This document shows, in pieces, positions 43,919 to 52,533 of a stretch of DNA of 64,000 nucleotides. The notes beneath the pieces were generated by a model, which ran no database searches, was not told where the DNA came from, and was given only the letters and a program-made list of their open reading frames with translations. Within the stretch, counting starts at the first letter, position 1. Each line of letters starts with the position of its first letter. Made by a program: the position numbers and the translations under genes. The stretch is taken from positions 2,356,001 to 2,420,000 of the forward strand of contig OZ241979.1 in the NCBI GenBank assembly GCA_965204235.1, in the 5' to 3' direction. Origin of the DNA: JAJDTQ01 sp965204235. Lineage in GTDB: Bacteria; Desulfobacterota; Binatia; UBA9968; JAJDTQ01.

Positions 43919-44694
43919 GCCCATCGCGTCACCCCTATCTCTCCCCGCAAGAGCCTTCGGAAGGCGAGGCGCTTCTTCACTGCCCGCCGTGCGCCGGCAA
44001 CCGCACGCCGCCAGAGGATCGCGGCCGGCGCGTCGGTCGCGTCTCGTTCGGCCCGCGCCGTAACTCTGTGGTCGTCGATCTCGGAATCGTGCGCGCCGCC
44101 GTGGTGGACCACCGGCGGGTCCACGTAGAACGTGTTGAGTCCGCTGACCCAGAAGCGCAGCAGGGCGTGGTCCAGGCCGAGGACCATCCTGGGCGTTGTC
44201 TCCAGAAAATGCCGGGCCGCGGGTCGAGTGATGACGTATCCCACGGAGCCGCTGTCCGAGTACCGCACCCGGCCCGCGGAGTGGCCGCCGGTCACCGAGA
44301 CGCACGGGACGAAGGGCCGCCGGGGATGTCCCCGGTAGAGGGACACGAGGTCGAAGGGAAAGGGCCTGGTTCCCAGCACCTTGAGAACTTCGGGGAGCTC
44401 GGGCGTGAACCGGGCATCGTCCTCGAACACCGCCATCATGTCGGGTCCGTTCGCTGCGAGGTCGCGCATGACCTCGCGATGCGTCAGCCAACAGGCAATG
44501 GAGCCGTTGTCGTGGGGACGGAGGCCGAGACGCCGCCGCCCTTCCCAATCGACCTGGGCGAGATGGTCCGGCGAAAGGCGGCGTCCGTCGATGGCCGACT
44601 TGATCTCGTACCGCAAGCCGACGGCCTCGAACTCGCGAGCCATTTCCGCCCGCCGGTGCGCCGCCCGCTCCAGGTTGATCAGGACGATACGCAT
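43915..44694 (-). CDS. Glycosyltransferase family 25 (LPS biosynthesis type)
   Basis: 259 residues starting MRIVLINLERAAHRRAEM, the GT25 (PF01755) N-terminus. It has ISACWLTHRE-like GSIACWLTHREVM, AVFEDDARF (DxD-like metal site) and GSVGYVITRPAARHFL. It transfers a sugar, commonly galactose, to LPS or capsule. It shares one base with the stop of the GT4 gene upstream and closes the glycosyltransferase operon. Confidence 0.87.
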   Translation of the reverse strand: MRIVLINLERAAHRRAEMAREFEAVGLRYEIKSAIDGRRLSPDHLAQVDWEGRRRLGLRPHDNGSIACWLTHREVMRDLAANGPDMMAVFEDDARFTPELPEVLKVLGTRPFPFDLVSLYRGHPRRPFVPCVSVTGGHSAGRVRYSDSGSVGYVITRPAARHFLETTPRMVLGLDHALLRFWVSGLNTFYVDPPVVHHGGAHDSEIDDHRVTARAERDATDAPAAILWRRAVAGARRAVKKRLAFRRLLRGEIGVTRWA

Positions 44695-45947
44695 CAGGTT
44701 CGACCGGAACGCCGGACTACGGATGCGACCAGCTCCTCGTATGCAGCCACGGCCCGATCCGCGGAGAAGTACGCTGCCCGCTGCTGCAACAGGCGTCGGT
44801 CGGGTGGGGCGTCGAGGACTCGTTCCATGGCTTCCGCCAAAGCTGCGTCGTCGCCGACGGGCACGAGGACTCCGAATTCCCCGTCCTGGAAGATCTCCGC
44901 TGGCCCGGAAGGACAGTCCGTGCTCACGCAGGGACAGCCGCAGGCCATGGCCTCCACGAGAACAGTGGGCAAGCCTTCGTATATCGACGAGAGCACGAAC
45001 AGGGAGGCGCGGGACATGAAGGCGAAAGGATTTTCTACCCATCCCGGTAATGAGACTTGGTTGGTCAGATCGAGTTTCTTGACCAGTCCTTCGACCTCCG
45101 TCCTCTGGCTTCCTTCGCCAATGATGACCAGACGGCACGGACGCCGAGCCGCGAGCCGGGCGAAAGCCCTGATGAGAGTCGGGTAGTCCTTTTGTTTTTC
45201 CAGGCGTCCCACGGCGAGGAGCACTGGCGCGCCGTCGTCCCGAAACCACGGATGGTCCGGCTGCTCTGCGGCTTTGGCATGAAGGTCTGGAGTGACTACC
45301 GGATTGTAGATGGTCGCGATCTTTTCGTCCGGAACATCGAGGACCTCCGCTAGACCGCGGGAAACGCCTTGGGACACGCCGACGAAATGTGTCGCATCGG
45401 AGAACAGGTACCGGACTCTCAGCCTGAAGCGGTAGCTTTCTGTTGAGAAGAGATTATGGGCGTCTAGATGAATCACGGGTATGATGGGCGGGCATTCGCC
45501 TGCCATGCGGCATCCCAGGAACGTTGCATCCATGGAATGGTGGAGATTCGGCACCACGCAGTTGGGCCTCTCGACCCCCAGGTACGAGGCCAACGCGCGC
45601 GCTTGGTGGAGCAGGCGCCTGCTGGGCGTAACACGAGGATTCCAGTGAAAGGCGTTTGCCGCCTGCGCCCACTCGAAGGCTCGGTGCGCCCATTCGAGGG
45701 TTCGAGAAGGCGGACGAAGCCGGATGGCTCGCGCAAGCACACGTGCGGACCGTTCTTCCGTGAGCCGGTCCGGCGTCCCTCCTGGCAAGAACACCCGGAC
45801 GTTTTGGGGAAGGTCACGATGGATGATCGTCTGGAGCGGAATGACGTCCACCTTGTGACCGCGCTCGCTCAGACCGTAAACCAACCGATACACGACCTGC
45901 TCGGCACCGTAGCCTCCGAGGTGATCGATCACGATGGCGATGTGCAT
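44694..45947 (-). CDS. GT4 glycosyltransferase, copy a
   Basis: 417 residues with GT-B fold: N-terminal HIAIVIDHLGGYGAEQVVYRL (glycine loop), C-terminal LLAVGRLEKQKDYPTLIRAF, GEGSQRTEVEGL, LPGWVENPFAFMSRA and the EX7E motif YEGLPTVLVEAMACG. It adds a sugar from a nucleotide donor to an envelope glycan. It is the most diverged of three tandem paralogues but shares long identical peptides in the C-terminal half. Confidence 0.9.
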   Translation of the reverse strand: MHIAIVIDHLGGYGAEQVVYRLVYGLSERGHKVDVIPLQTIIHRDLPQNVRVFLPGGTPDRLTEERSARVLARAIRLRPPSRTLEWAHRAFEWAQAANAFHWNPRVTPSRRLLHQARALASYLGVERPNCVVPNLHHSMDATFLGCRMAGECPPIIPVIHLDAHNLFSTESYRFRLRVRYLFSDATHFVGVSQGVSRGLAEVLDVPDEKIATIYNPVVTPDLHAKAAEQPDHPWFRDDGAPVLLAVGRLEKQKDYPTLIRAFARLAARRPCRLVIIGEGSQRTEVEGLVKKLDLTNQVSLPGWVENPFAFMSRASLFVLSSIYEGLPTVLVEAMACGCPCVSTDCPSGPAEIFQDGEFGVLVPVGDDAALAEAMERVLDAPPDRRLLQQRAAYFSADRAVAAYEELVASVVRRSGRT

Positions 45948-46008
45948 AACGAAATACGTTTCATCGAGCTTCCCGACGTTGAATCCACGTGACCAGATCG
46001 GATCCCAA

Positions 46009-47217
46009 TCAACTCACAAGTTCCGAGAGTAGCTTTTCGTAAGCGGCAACCGCCCGGTCCGCGGAAAAGTCCGTCGCCCGTCGTTGCAGCGCCTGACGGT
46101 CCGGCGGCCGATCCAGCACCCGCTCCATTGCCTTCGCCAAGGCTGAGTCGTTGCCGACGGGCACGAGCGGTCCGAGGTCTCCATTCAGGAGTATCTCCGC
46201 CGGGCCGGAAGGGCAGTCCGTGCTGACGCAGGGACATCCGCAGGCCAGCGCCTCCACCAGGACCGTCGGCAAACCTTCCCATCGGGAAGACAGCACGAAC
46301 AGCGAGGCCCGTGCCATGAAAGCGAAGGGATTCTCCACCCATCCCGGCAATGAAACCCGGTCGGTCAGCTTGAATTCTTGGATCAATCCTTCGATCTCCG
46401 TCCTCTGGCTTCCTTCGCCAAGGATGACGAGACGGCACGGACGGCGAACCGAGACACGGGCGAAAGCCCTGATGAGAGTAGGGTAGTCTTTTTGCTTCTC
46501 CAGTCGTCCCGCTGCAAGGATTATCGGCTCACCGTGGTCCAGCAACCACGGATGGTTCGGCTGTTCCGCGGCCCTTTTGGCGATGTCTGGCGTGACCACC
46601 GGATTGTAGATTGTGGTAATCTTCTCCAACGGGACGCCGATGGCGTCCGCCAAGCTCTCGGAAACGCCCTGGGACACCGCGACACAGTGCGCGGCGTTTG
46701 CGAACAGATACCGAGATCTGCGTCTGCGACGACGGCGCCACCGAACGACATTGTGAACGATCGGTATGGTCGGGGGAGGCTCGGTCACGAAATGGTGCGC
46801 CAACAGAGTTGCGATTTTCGGACCGGGGAGATTGGGCAAAATGCAATCCGGTTTCTCGAGCGCCATGTATGAAGCAATTGCGCGAGCCTGACCGACCATG
46901 CGACTGGTGGGCAGACAAAGCGGGTCCCACTTGATGGCGTTCGCGGCACGTGCCCAATCCAACGACCTCGAAGGCGCGTGGACCCTGACCAGGCTCGTCA
47001 GAACCACTTTGGTGGACTCTTCCGTGCTTTTGTCCAATCCACCGTTCGTGATGAACAGCCTCGTGCCTTGGGGGATATCCTCCGGGTAATGGACTATCGC
47101 TTGGAACATAACGATGTCCACTCTGTGGCTCCGGTCGATCAACCCTCTGGCCAACCTGAGCACCACTCGTTCGGCGCCACCGCCGCCGAGGCTGTTGATC
47201 ACGAAGGCAATGTGCAT
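46009..47217 (-). CDS. GT4 glycosyltransferase, copy b
   Basis: 402 residues from ATG 47217. It has the same architecture as copy a: HIAFVINSLGGGGAERVVLRL at the N-terminus, an arginine-rich patch RWRRRRRRRSRYLF in the middle, and EX7E in WEGLPTVLVEALACG. Its last 180 codons are nearly identical to those of copy c, while the N-terminal (acceptor) domain differs. The stop falls about 60 bp before copy a. Confidence 0.9.
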   Translation of the reverse strand: MHIAFVINSLGGGGAERVVLRLARGLIDRSHRVDIVMFQAIVHYPEDIPQGTRLFITNGGLDKSTEESTKVVLTSLVRVHAPSRSLDWARAANAIKWDPLCLPTSRMVGQARAIASYMALEKPDCILPNLPGPKIATLLAHHFVTEPPPTIPIVHNVVRWRRRRRRRSRYLFANAAHCVAVSQGVSESLADAIGVPLEKITTIYNPVVTPDIAKRAAEQPNHPWLLDHGEPIILAAGRLEKQKDYPTLIRAFARVSVRRPCRLVILGEGSQRTEIEGLIQEFKLTDRVSLPGWVENPFAFMARASLFVLSSRWEGLPTVLVEALACGCPCVSTDCPSGPAEILLNGDLGPLVPVGNDSALAKAMERVLDRPPDRQALQRRATDFSADRAVAAYEKLLSELVS

Positions 47218-47273
47218 GAAACGTTTTCCTCGGCTTCCCGCGGTTGAATCCACGTGACCAGATTGGACGCCAA

Positions 47274-48482
47274 TCAACGAACGAGATCCGAGAGCAGTTT
47301 CTCGTAAGCGGCAACCGCCCGGTCCGCGGAAAAGTCCGCCGCTCGTCGTTGCAGCGCCTGACGGTCCGGCGGCCGATCCAGCACCCGCTCCATGGCCTTC
47401 GCCAAGGCTGCGTCGTCCCCGACGGGCACGAGCGGCCCGATCTCTCCGTTCAGGAGTATCTCCGCCGGGCCGGAAGGACAGTCCGTGCTGACGCAGGGAC
47501 AGCCGCAGGCCAGCGCCTCCACAAGGACCGTCGGCAACCCTTCCCGTCGGGAAGACAGCACGAACACGGAGGCGCGGGCCATGAAGGCGAGGGGATTCTC
47601 CACCCATCCCGGCAACGAGACCCGGTCGGTCAGCTTGAGTTCTTCCACCAGTCCTTCGGTCTCCGTCCTCTTGTTCCCTTCGCCAAGGATGATGAGACGG
47701 CACGGACGCCGAGCCGCGAGCCGGGCGAAAGCCCGGATGAGGGTCGGGTAGTCCTTCTCCCTCGCCAATCTCCCCGCGGCCAGAACCACCGGCGCGCCGT
47801 CGTTCCGAAGCCACGGATGGTCAGGCGTCTCCGCAGCCCTGGCATGAAGGTCCGGGGTGACCGCAGGATTGTAGATGGTCGAGATCCTCTCGTCCGGAAC
47901 CTTGATGACCTCCGCGAGACTGCGGGAAACGTCTTGGGACACGCCCACGAAGTGTGTTGCGTCAGCGAACAGGCGCCGGTACCTGCCTCTGGTCCGGAAG
48001 TTCTGGCCGGCTTCCAGGGAGGAATGGTTGATGGGAATGACGGGAGGATGGTCACCTGACAAACGGCGGGCCAGGAGAGTGCTCACGATCGAACGATGCA
48101 TCGACGGCAGGATACAGTCCGGCCGTTCACGGGCCGCGTAGTATGCAATGCCGCGAGCCATATGGGTCCTGCGTCTGCTCGGAAGACAGAATGGATCCCA
48201 GTGGAAAGCGGCTGCCGCCCGCATCCAGTCTGAAACGCCTGAAGTGACGGAGAGCCGCGCGACTCCCGCCAGCGTCCGGCCGAATCGTTCCGCCGTGATC
48301 TCGTCCGGCGTGTCCCTTATGGCGAACAGCCGCACTCCGTCCGGAACCGGGTTGCGGATGATCGGATCGAACAGCACGAGGTCCACCGTGTGACCAAGGT
48401 CGGCCAACCCTCCCGCCATACCCAGCACCACCCGTTGAGCGCCGCCGCGAAGAAGATTCTCGATCACGAAGGCAACGTGCAT
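47274..48482 (-). CDS. GT4 glycosyltransferase, copy c
   Basis: 402 residues from ATG 48482 (an ATG 18 bp upstream is also in frame). N-terminal HVAFVIENLLRGGAQRVVLGM, C-terminal EX7E in REGLPTVLVEALACG. First of the three tandem GT4 genes, starting 31 bp after the DUF4276 gene, so it may be co-transcribed with the ATPase pair upstream. Confidence 0.9.
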   Translation of the reverse strand: MHVAFVIENLLRGGAQRVVLGMAGGLADLGHTVDLVLFDPIIRNPVPDGVRLFAIRDTPDEITAERFGRTLAGVARLSVTSGVSDWMRAAAAFHWDPFCLPSRRRTHMARGIAYYAARERPDCILPSMHRSIVSTLLARRLSGDHPPVIPINHSSLEAGQNFRTRGRYRRLFADATHFVGVSQDVSRSLAEVIKVPDERISTIYNPAVTPDLHARAAETPDHPWLRNDGAPVVLAAGRLAREKDYPTLIRAFARLAARRPCRLIILGEGNKRTETEGLVEELKLTDRVSLPGWVENPLAFMARASVFVLSSRREGLPTVLVEALACGCPCVSTDCPSGPAEILLNGEIGPLVPVGDDAALAKAMERVLDRPPDRQALQRRAADFSADRAVAAYEKLLSDLVR

Positions 48483-48513
48483 TGGCTCTCTGTTCCTCAT
48501 CGCGGCGTGACTG

Positions 48514-49191
48514 CTACTCGATACCTTCCAGGCGATTGAGCCATTCTCCGAAATGCTCACATTTCGAGCGCAGGACAGTCAGCCCTATGTGTCCTGCAAC
48601 GAGAGGACCTGCCGATGCCTTTTGGCCGTAGTACTCCGGTATTGTGTCCCTGATCCGTTTGGACGGCGCAGTATCCCGTCCATCGTCGATCAGTTCCGGC
48701 GACCTGAAATGGGACGCCATTTCCACGAGCCTCCTTATCCCGTCGTCACTACCGGGAAATTGCAGTTCCAGCTTTTGTGGATCGGCCAGCAACAGAGCCT
48801 CGAATTCGTGGAGTTGAATGTAGGGGATGAATCGCCAATCATCGATGTCGTCCCTCAGGGCAGATTCGAGATCTCCGACCCGTTGACGCGGATCGGTCAC
48901 TTGACTGGCGGCTTCGTAGCCGGGAAAGTTCCGCGGCAGTGCATACAGGTCGAACATGGTGGTGAAGCGTGCGTCCGGGTTCTGATCCTCTTTCAGCCAG
49001 CGGGTAATGTCGTTCTTCGCAAGCCTGTAGCTTCTGCCGCCCCCACGATACTTTCTGCCATGGTTGCGACTCGTCTCGACACACCGCACGTATGCCCAGA
49101 TACGCCGGTCTGCCAAGTGCGGACGCATCACCTGGTTGACGAACGTCTCTTCGGTCTGTCCTTCGACGACGAAATTCAGCCTTGCGTCCAT
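48514..49191 (-). CDS. DUF4276 (TOPRIM-like) protein, partner of the AAA ATPase
   Basis: 225 residues starting LNFVVEGQTEETFVNQVMRP, the DUF4276 signature with the TOPRIM-type Glu. TTMFDLYALP supplies the Asp, and IQLHEFEALLLADP is the conserved middle. TOPRIM-like effectors with AAA_15/21 ATPases occur in OLD, Gabija and PARIS-type defence. ATG 49191 shares its first base with the stop of the ATPase gene (TGATG). Effector nuclease is the likely role. Confidence 0.82.
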   Translation of the reverse strand: MDARLNFVVEGQTEETFVNQVMRPHLADRRIWAYVRCVETSRNHGRKYRGGGRSYRLAKNDITRWLKEDQNPDARFTTMFDLYALPRNFPGYEAASQVTDPRQRVGDLESALRDDIDDWRFIPYIQLHEFEALLLADPQKLELQFPGSDDGIRRLVEMASHFRSPELIDDGRDTAPSKRIRDTIPEYYGQKASAGPLVAGHIGLTVLRSKCEHFGEWLNRLEGIE

Positions 49192-50303
49192 CAGGGTCGT
49201 CCGCCGAGCACGTTCTTCTCCCATAACTCGGACAGTGAGTATTCCTCGAGCCAGTCCGCCAGGGCCTCGGAATCCAGCCGGCGGAATACGGACATGCGAT
49301 CGTCACGCTGCACGACGACCACGTGCTCGGGCTCGAAGCGATCCACGAGGGCCGTGGACTGGGTGGCGGCAATGACCTGGACCTTCGTGGACACGGCGCG
49401 CATCAGTCCGCCTATCACGTTGATGGCGTGGGGGTGAAGTCCAAGCTCCGGTTCGTCCAGGATCAGAACGTCGGGCAGGCCTTCTTCCGGTTGAAGCAGG
49501 AGTGTGACGAGGGCCATGATTCGCAGCATCCCGTCCGACGCCTGTGACGCATCGAACACCCGGTCGCTGCCCCGTTCACGCCAGGCGAGCAGTAGGTGTC
49601 CGTATTCGGGAACCAGTTCGAAATCGGAGAAGAAGGGCAGGATCAGGCGAATGGTGTCCACGATCCGCTGGTAGTACGGAGGTTCGTACTGTTGCAGACG
49701 ATGCAGCACCGGCGCGATGTTGGCCGCGTCTTCCTTGAGATAACGGCTGTCGTGCACGGGCCATTTGTTGCGCATGCGGGCGCTCGCGGAGGTGTCGTGA
49801 AACTGGTGCACGATGATCTTCCGCAGGAGGTTCCGAATGACGAGCGCCGTCTGGTCGGTCTCGGCTTGCCGGAGAAGCCTTGGCGTGCGGTGACCGGCCT
49901 CGTCTTCACCCCGCCAAGGGGCAGGGTCGTCGTGGCTTTTTCTGGAGAAACGGTAGCGTTCGACGGCGAATATCAGTGTGTCTCCGCCCGCATGGACCAG
50001 CCGGAAGCCGTACTGGTTCTCGCCGCTGACGGTCTGGATCGTCACTTGTGCTTCGATCTCGCGGCTGCGGCCGGGGCCGTCGTGCAGGAGCCTGCTTGCG
50101 CCTCCTTGCCGCGCCACGTACTCCGGGAAGCCGCTCTCGTCTCCCAGCGCCCAGCTCATCATGCGGAAGAACGAGATGAAGTTGGACTTGCCCACTCCGT
50201 TGGGGCCAATGAGCACCGTCAACGGACCGGGCTCGAAGCCATCCAGGGCCTGGATGGTCTTGAAGCCCTTGAGGCTTATGGAATCGAGCCGGTTCCTCAT
50301 CAT
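49191..50303 (-). CDS. AAA_15/AAA_21-type ATPase of a PARIS-like pair
   Basis: 370 residues from ATG 50303 (GGGAAGGGG 4 bp upstream; a second ATG follows directly). Walker A LIGPNGVGKSNF (32-41), ABC signature region DASQASDGMLRIMALVTLLL, Walker B DVLILDEPELGLHP and the switch ATQSTALVD. It resembles RecF-like ATPases annotated as AAA_21, commonly next to DUF4276. By analogy with AriA-AriB it could hold the nuclease until an anti-defence trigger appears. Confidence 0.85.
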   Translation of the reverse strand: MMRNRLDSISLKGFKTIQALDGFEPGPLTVLIGPNGVGKSNFISFFRMMSWALGDESGFPEYVARQGGASRLLHDGPGRSREIEAQVTIQTVSGENQYGFRLVHAGGDTLIFAVERYRFSRKSHDDPAPWRGEDEAGHRTPRLLRQAETDQTALVIRNLLRKIIVHQFHDTSASARMRNKWPVHDSRYLKEDAANIAPVLHRLQQYEPPYYQRIVDTIRLILPFFSDFELVPEYGHLLLAWRERGSDRVFDASQASDGMLRIMALVTLLLQPEEGLPDVLILDEPELGLHPHAINVIGGLMRAVSTKVQVIAATQSTALVDRFEPEHVVVVQRDDRMSVFRRLDSEALADWLEEYSLSELWEKNVLGGRP

Positions 50304-50441
50304 TGGCCCCTTCCCTGCGGGGATGGCATCGGCGCCGTTCCCGCGATCTCGATGGAGGGCCGGAATGGAACAAGCCGTTTCATGGTGACGTCCTGTCCAG
50401 CAGCGTGCGGACAAGCCGCTCCGCGTGCGGTGATGCCCCTG

Positions 50442-50817
50442 TTACCTTGGCAGGGTCCAGTTCAGTCCTGCCTTGGTGAAAAGTTTGTCCAGCACCAGAC
50501 CGAGGTTGTTTCCGTTCTCGCGCAGGAAGTCGTTGGGCAGCCTCGCATCCTGCGGCATACGCGGCGGCGTCTGCCGTCCGAAGGACCAATCCCGGTAGAG
50601 CCGCATACGGTCGAACTCCCGGCCAAGCCAGGTCAACTCCGGGTAATGGTCCGGGTCCTTGCGCTGGGCAAGGATGGACTGCTCGGGATGGAACTCCTCG
50701 GGTTGCAACTGCCGTTCTCCTCCATCCTTGTCCTTGTAGTTCAGCACCGCACTCCAACTCCTCCGTGTCCGGTCCGAAGGAGAGCAGGTTGGTCAGCCTG
50801 ATTCGCTTGATGAGCAT
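50442..50817 (-). pseudogene. Decayed RecF-like AAA ATPase, internal deletion and lost C-terminus
   Basis: ATG 50817 opens LIKRIRLTNLLSFGPDTEEL, a typical N-terminus of a third AAA-ATPase type. It jumps in another frame to LNYKDKDGGERQLQPEEF, HPEQSILAQRKDPDHYPEL and NDFLRENGNNLGLVLDKL. The Walker A region between the two pieces is deleted. The protein stops at 50442 before the signature, Walker B and switch motifs. Confidence 0.75.
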
Positions 50818-50912
50818 GTTTCGATCTCCCGATATGGGTCGCCAGGGCTTCGGCCCGCATCCCTCGGATGCCTGTGGGAACAGGACATGACGGCGCCGGC
50901 CCTGCCGCCGAC

Positions 50913-52481
50913 CTACGCCGCCCGCTCCACCTCGAAGGCGGCGACGTTGCGGTCCTCCTTGCTGAACTCCACCCCGATCAGGTGGACCGGCTGGCCCAGG
51001 CCGTGGTATTTGTCGGCGTAGCCCTTCTCCCTGAGCTGCCTCATGGCTTCCCCCGTGGCCTCCTTCGGCACGGTCTTGAGCTCGAACACGTAAACGGCGC
51101 CGTTGAAGCGTACCGTCATGTCCGCGCGCCCGGCGCTGGAACTGTCCTCGACGACCAGGTCCAATCCGTGGGCGGCAAAGTACGAATAGACCACGCTGGC
51201 GTAGTAGCCCTCGTACTCCTGGATGTTGTTCCTGGTATGCCACTGATAGGGGATGCCGGCGAAGATGTCCCGGAACAGGGCCTCCATGCCGGCGAAGTCG
51301 TTGGCGGCCAGCAGTTCCCGCAAGGGGCCGTCGTCCGCCCGCTGCCTTGAGTCATCCGGCAGCAGGACCATGAGCAAACGCTCGTTCAGGCTCTGGCGCA
51401 CTTCCCGGTTGGGGTAACCCAGGCGGTAGCGGATGCGGCCGTTGCGGTCCTCCTCGTCCAGAACCGTGAGGTAGCCGGTCTGGAACAGCAGCGCCTCGAT
51501 GGCCATCTCGTCCACGTCGAAGGTCGACAGCAGCGCCTCATTCCCCACCATGCCGTCCAGATCGATGGATGGCACGCGGCGCCGCATCAGGGTATCGACC
51601 AGGAACTTGGGCGAACCGGTCTCGAACCAGTGGGCCTTGAACTCCCGCGACCGGAACAACAGCAGGACGTCGAAGGGATTATAGACCTTCTCGTCACCCC
51701 GCCAGCAATAGCCGTTGTACCAGCGGCGTATCTCGTCCCGGTCCAGGCCGGACAGTTCGGGCGCGAACACGGTGTCCAAGTCCGCGTCCGTGTAGCCGCA
51801 GATGGCGGAACAGGCAGGATCCAGGGTGAGGTCGATGAGGTTGTTGAGCCCGGAGAAGATGCTTACCTTGGAGAACTTGCTGACGCCCGTGAGCAAGGTG
51901 AACTTGACGTGTGCGTCGCAATCCTTGATGACCGAGTAGATGCTGCGCAGGAAGTCCCGGTTCGCCCACGCCACGTCCGGCACTGCCAAGGCGTCCAGGA
52001 TGGGCTTGTCGTACTCGTCCACCAGCACCGCCACACGCTGCCCCGAGCGCCGGTGCAACGCTCTGATGAGCCGGCGGAAGCGTAGGGGCGCATTTGCCTC
52101 ACCGGGGCCGACGCCTGCTTGTTCCTCGATGTCTTCCAACTGCGCAGCCATGTCTTCCCGCAGGTAACCGGGTTCCGCAAAGTCGCCGCTGCCGAAGCTG
52201 ATCCGCACCACCGGGCGAGGCGTCCAGTCCCATTGGTCATGGATGGAGAGCCCCCGGAACAGTTCCTCGCTGCCCTCGAACAGTTCCTTGATGGTGTCGA
52301 GGAGCAGGCTCTTGCCGAAGCGCCGTGGGCGGGAGAGGAAGTAGTGCTTGCCCTCGTCCACCAGCCGCAGGACCCAGGCGGTCTTGTCCACGTAGTAGCA
52401 GCCCTCTTCGCGGATTTCGCGGAAGGTCTGGATGCCGATGGGCAGCTTGCGCCGGGCGGCGTCGACGTCGGGACGGCTCAT
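50913..52481 (-). CDS. AAA-ATPase-like (PF09820) plus PD-(D/E)XK nuclease protein, copy 2
   Basis: 522 residues, colinear with the protein at 40654-42222 and similar throughout: RPRRFGKSLLLDTIKELFEG is identical, and VAVLVDEYDKPILDAL and GRADMTVRF are shared. All catalytic motifs are kept. The two genes are direct repeats about 10.3 kb apart enclosing the glycosyltransferase and ATPase-pair cargo. Start ATG 52481. Confidence 0.85.
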   Translation of the reverse strand: MSRPDVDAARRKLPIGIQTFREIREEGCYYVDKTAWVLRLVDEGKHYFLSRPRRFGKSLLLDTIKELFEGSEELFRGLSIHDQWDWTPRPVVRISFGSGDFAEPGYLREDMAAQLEDIEEQAGVGPGEANAPLRFRRLIRALHRRSGQRVAVLVDEYDKPILDALAVPDVAWANRDFLRSIYSVIKDCDAHVKFTLLTGVSKFSKVSIFSGLNNLIDLTLDPACSAICGYTDADLDTVFAPELSGLDRDEIRRWYNGYCWRGDEKVYNPFDVLLLFRSREFKAHWFETGSPKFLVDTLMRRRVPSIDLDGMVGNEALLSTFDVDEMAIEALLFQTGYLTVLDEEDRNGRIRYRLGYPNREVRQSLNERLLMVLLPDDSRQRADDGPLRELLAANDFAGMEALFRDIFAGIPYQWHTRNNIQEYEGYYASVVYSYFAAHGLDLVVEDSSSAGRADMTVRFNGAVYVFELKTVPKEATGEAMRQLREKGYADKYHGLGQPVHLIGVEFSKEDRNVAAFEVERAA

Positions 52482-52533
52482 GGGAACACCATAACCCCTT
52501 GCCAAAGCGGGGCCGCTGGCCCGGCCCGGGTCG

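Noticed and set aside
46529..47314. 261-codon minus-strand frame overlapping GT4 copy b
   Set aside because: Out-of-frame reading of the glycosyltransferase; no GT motif in this frame.
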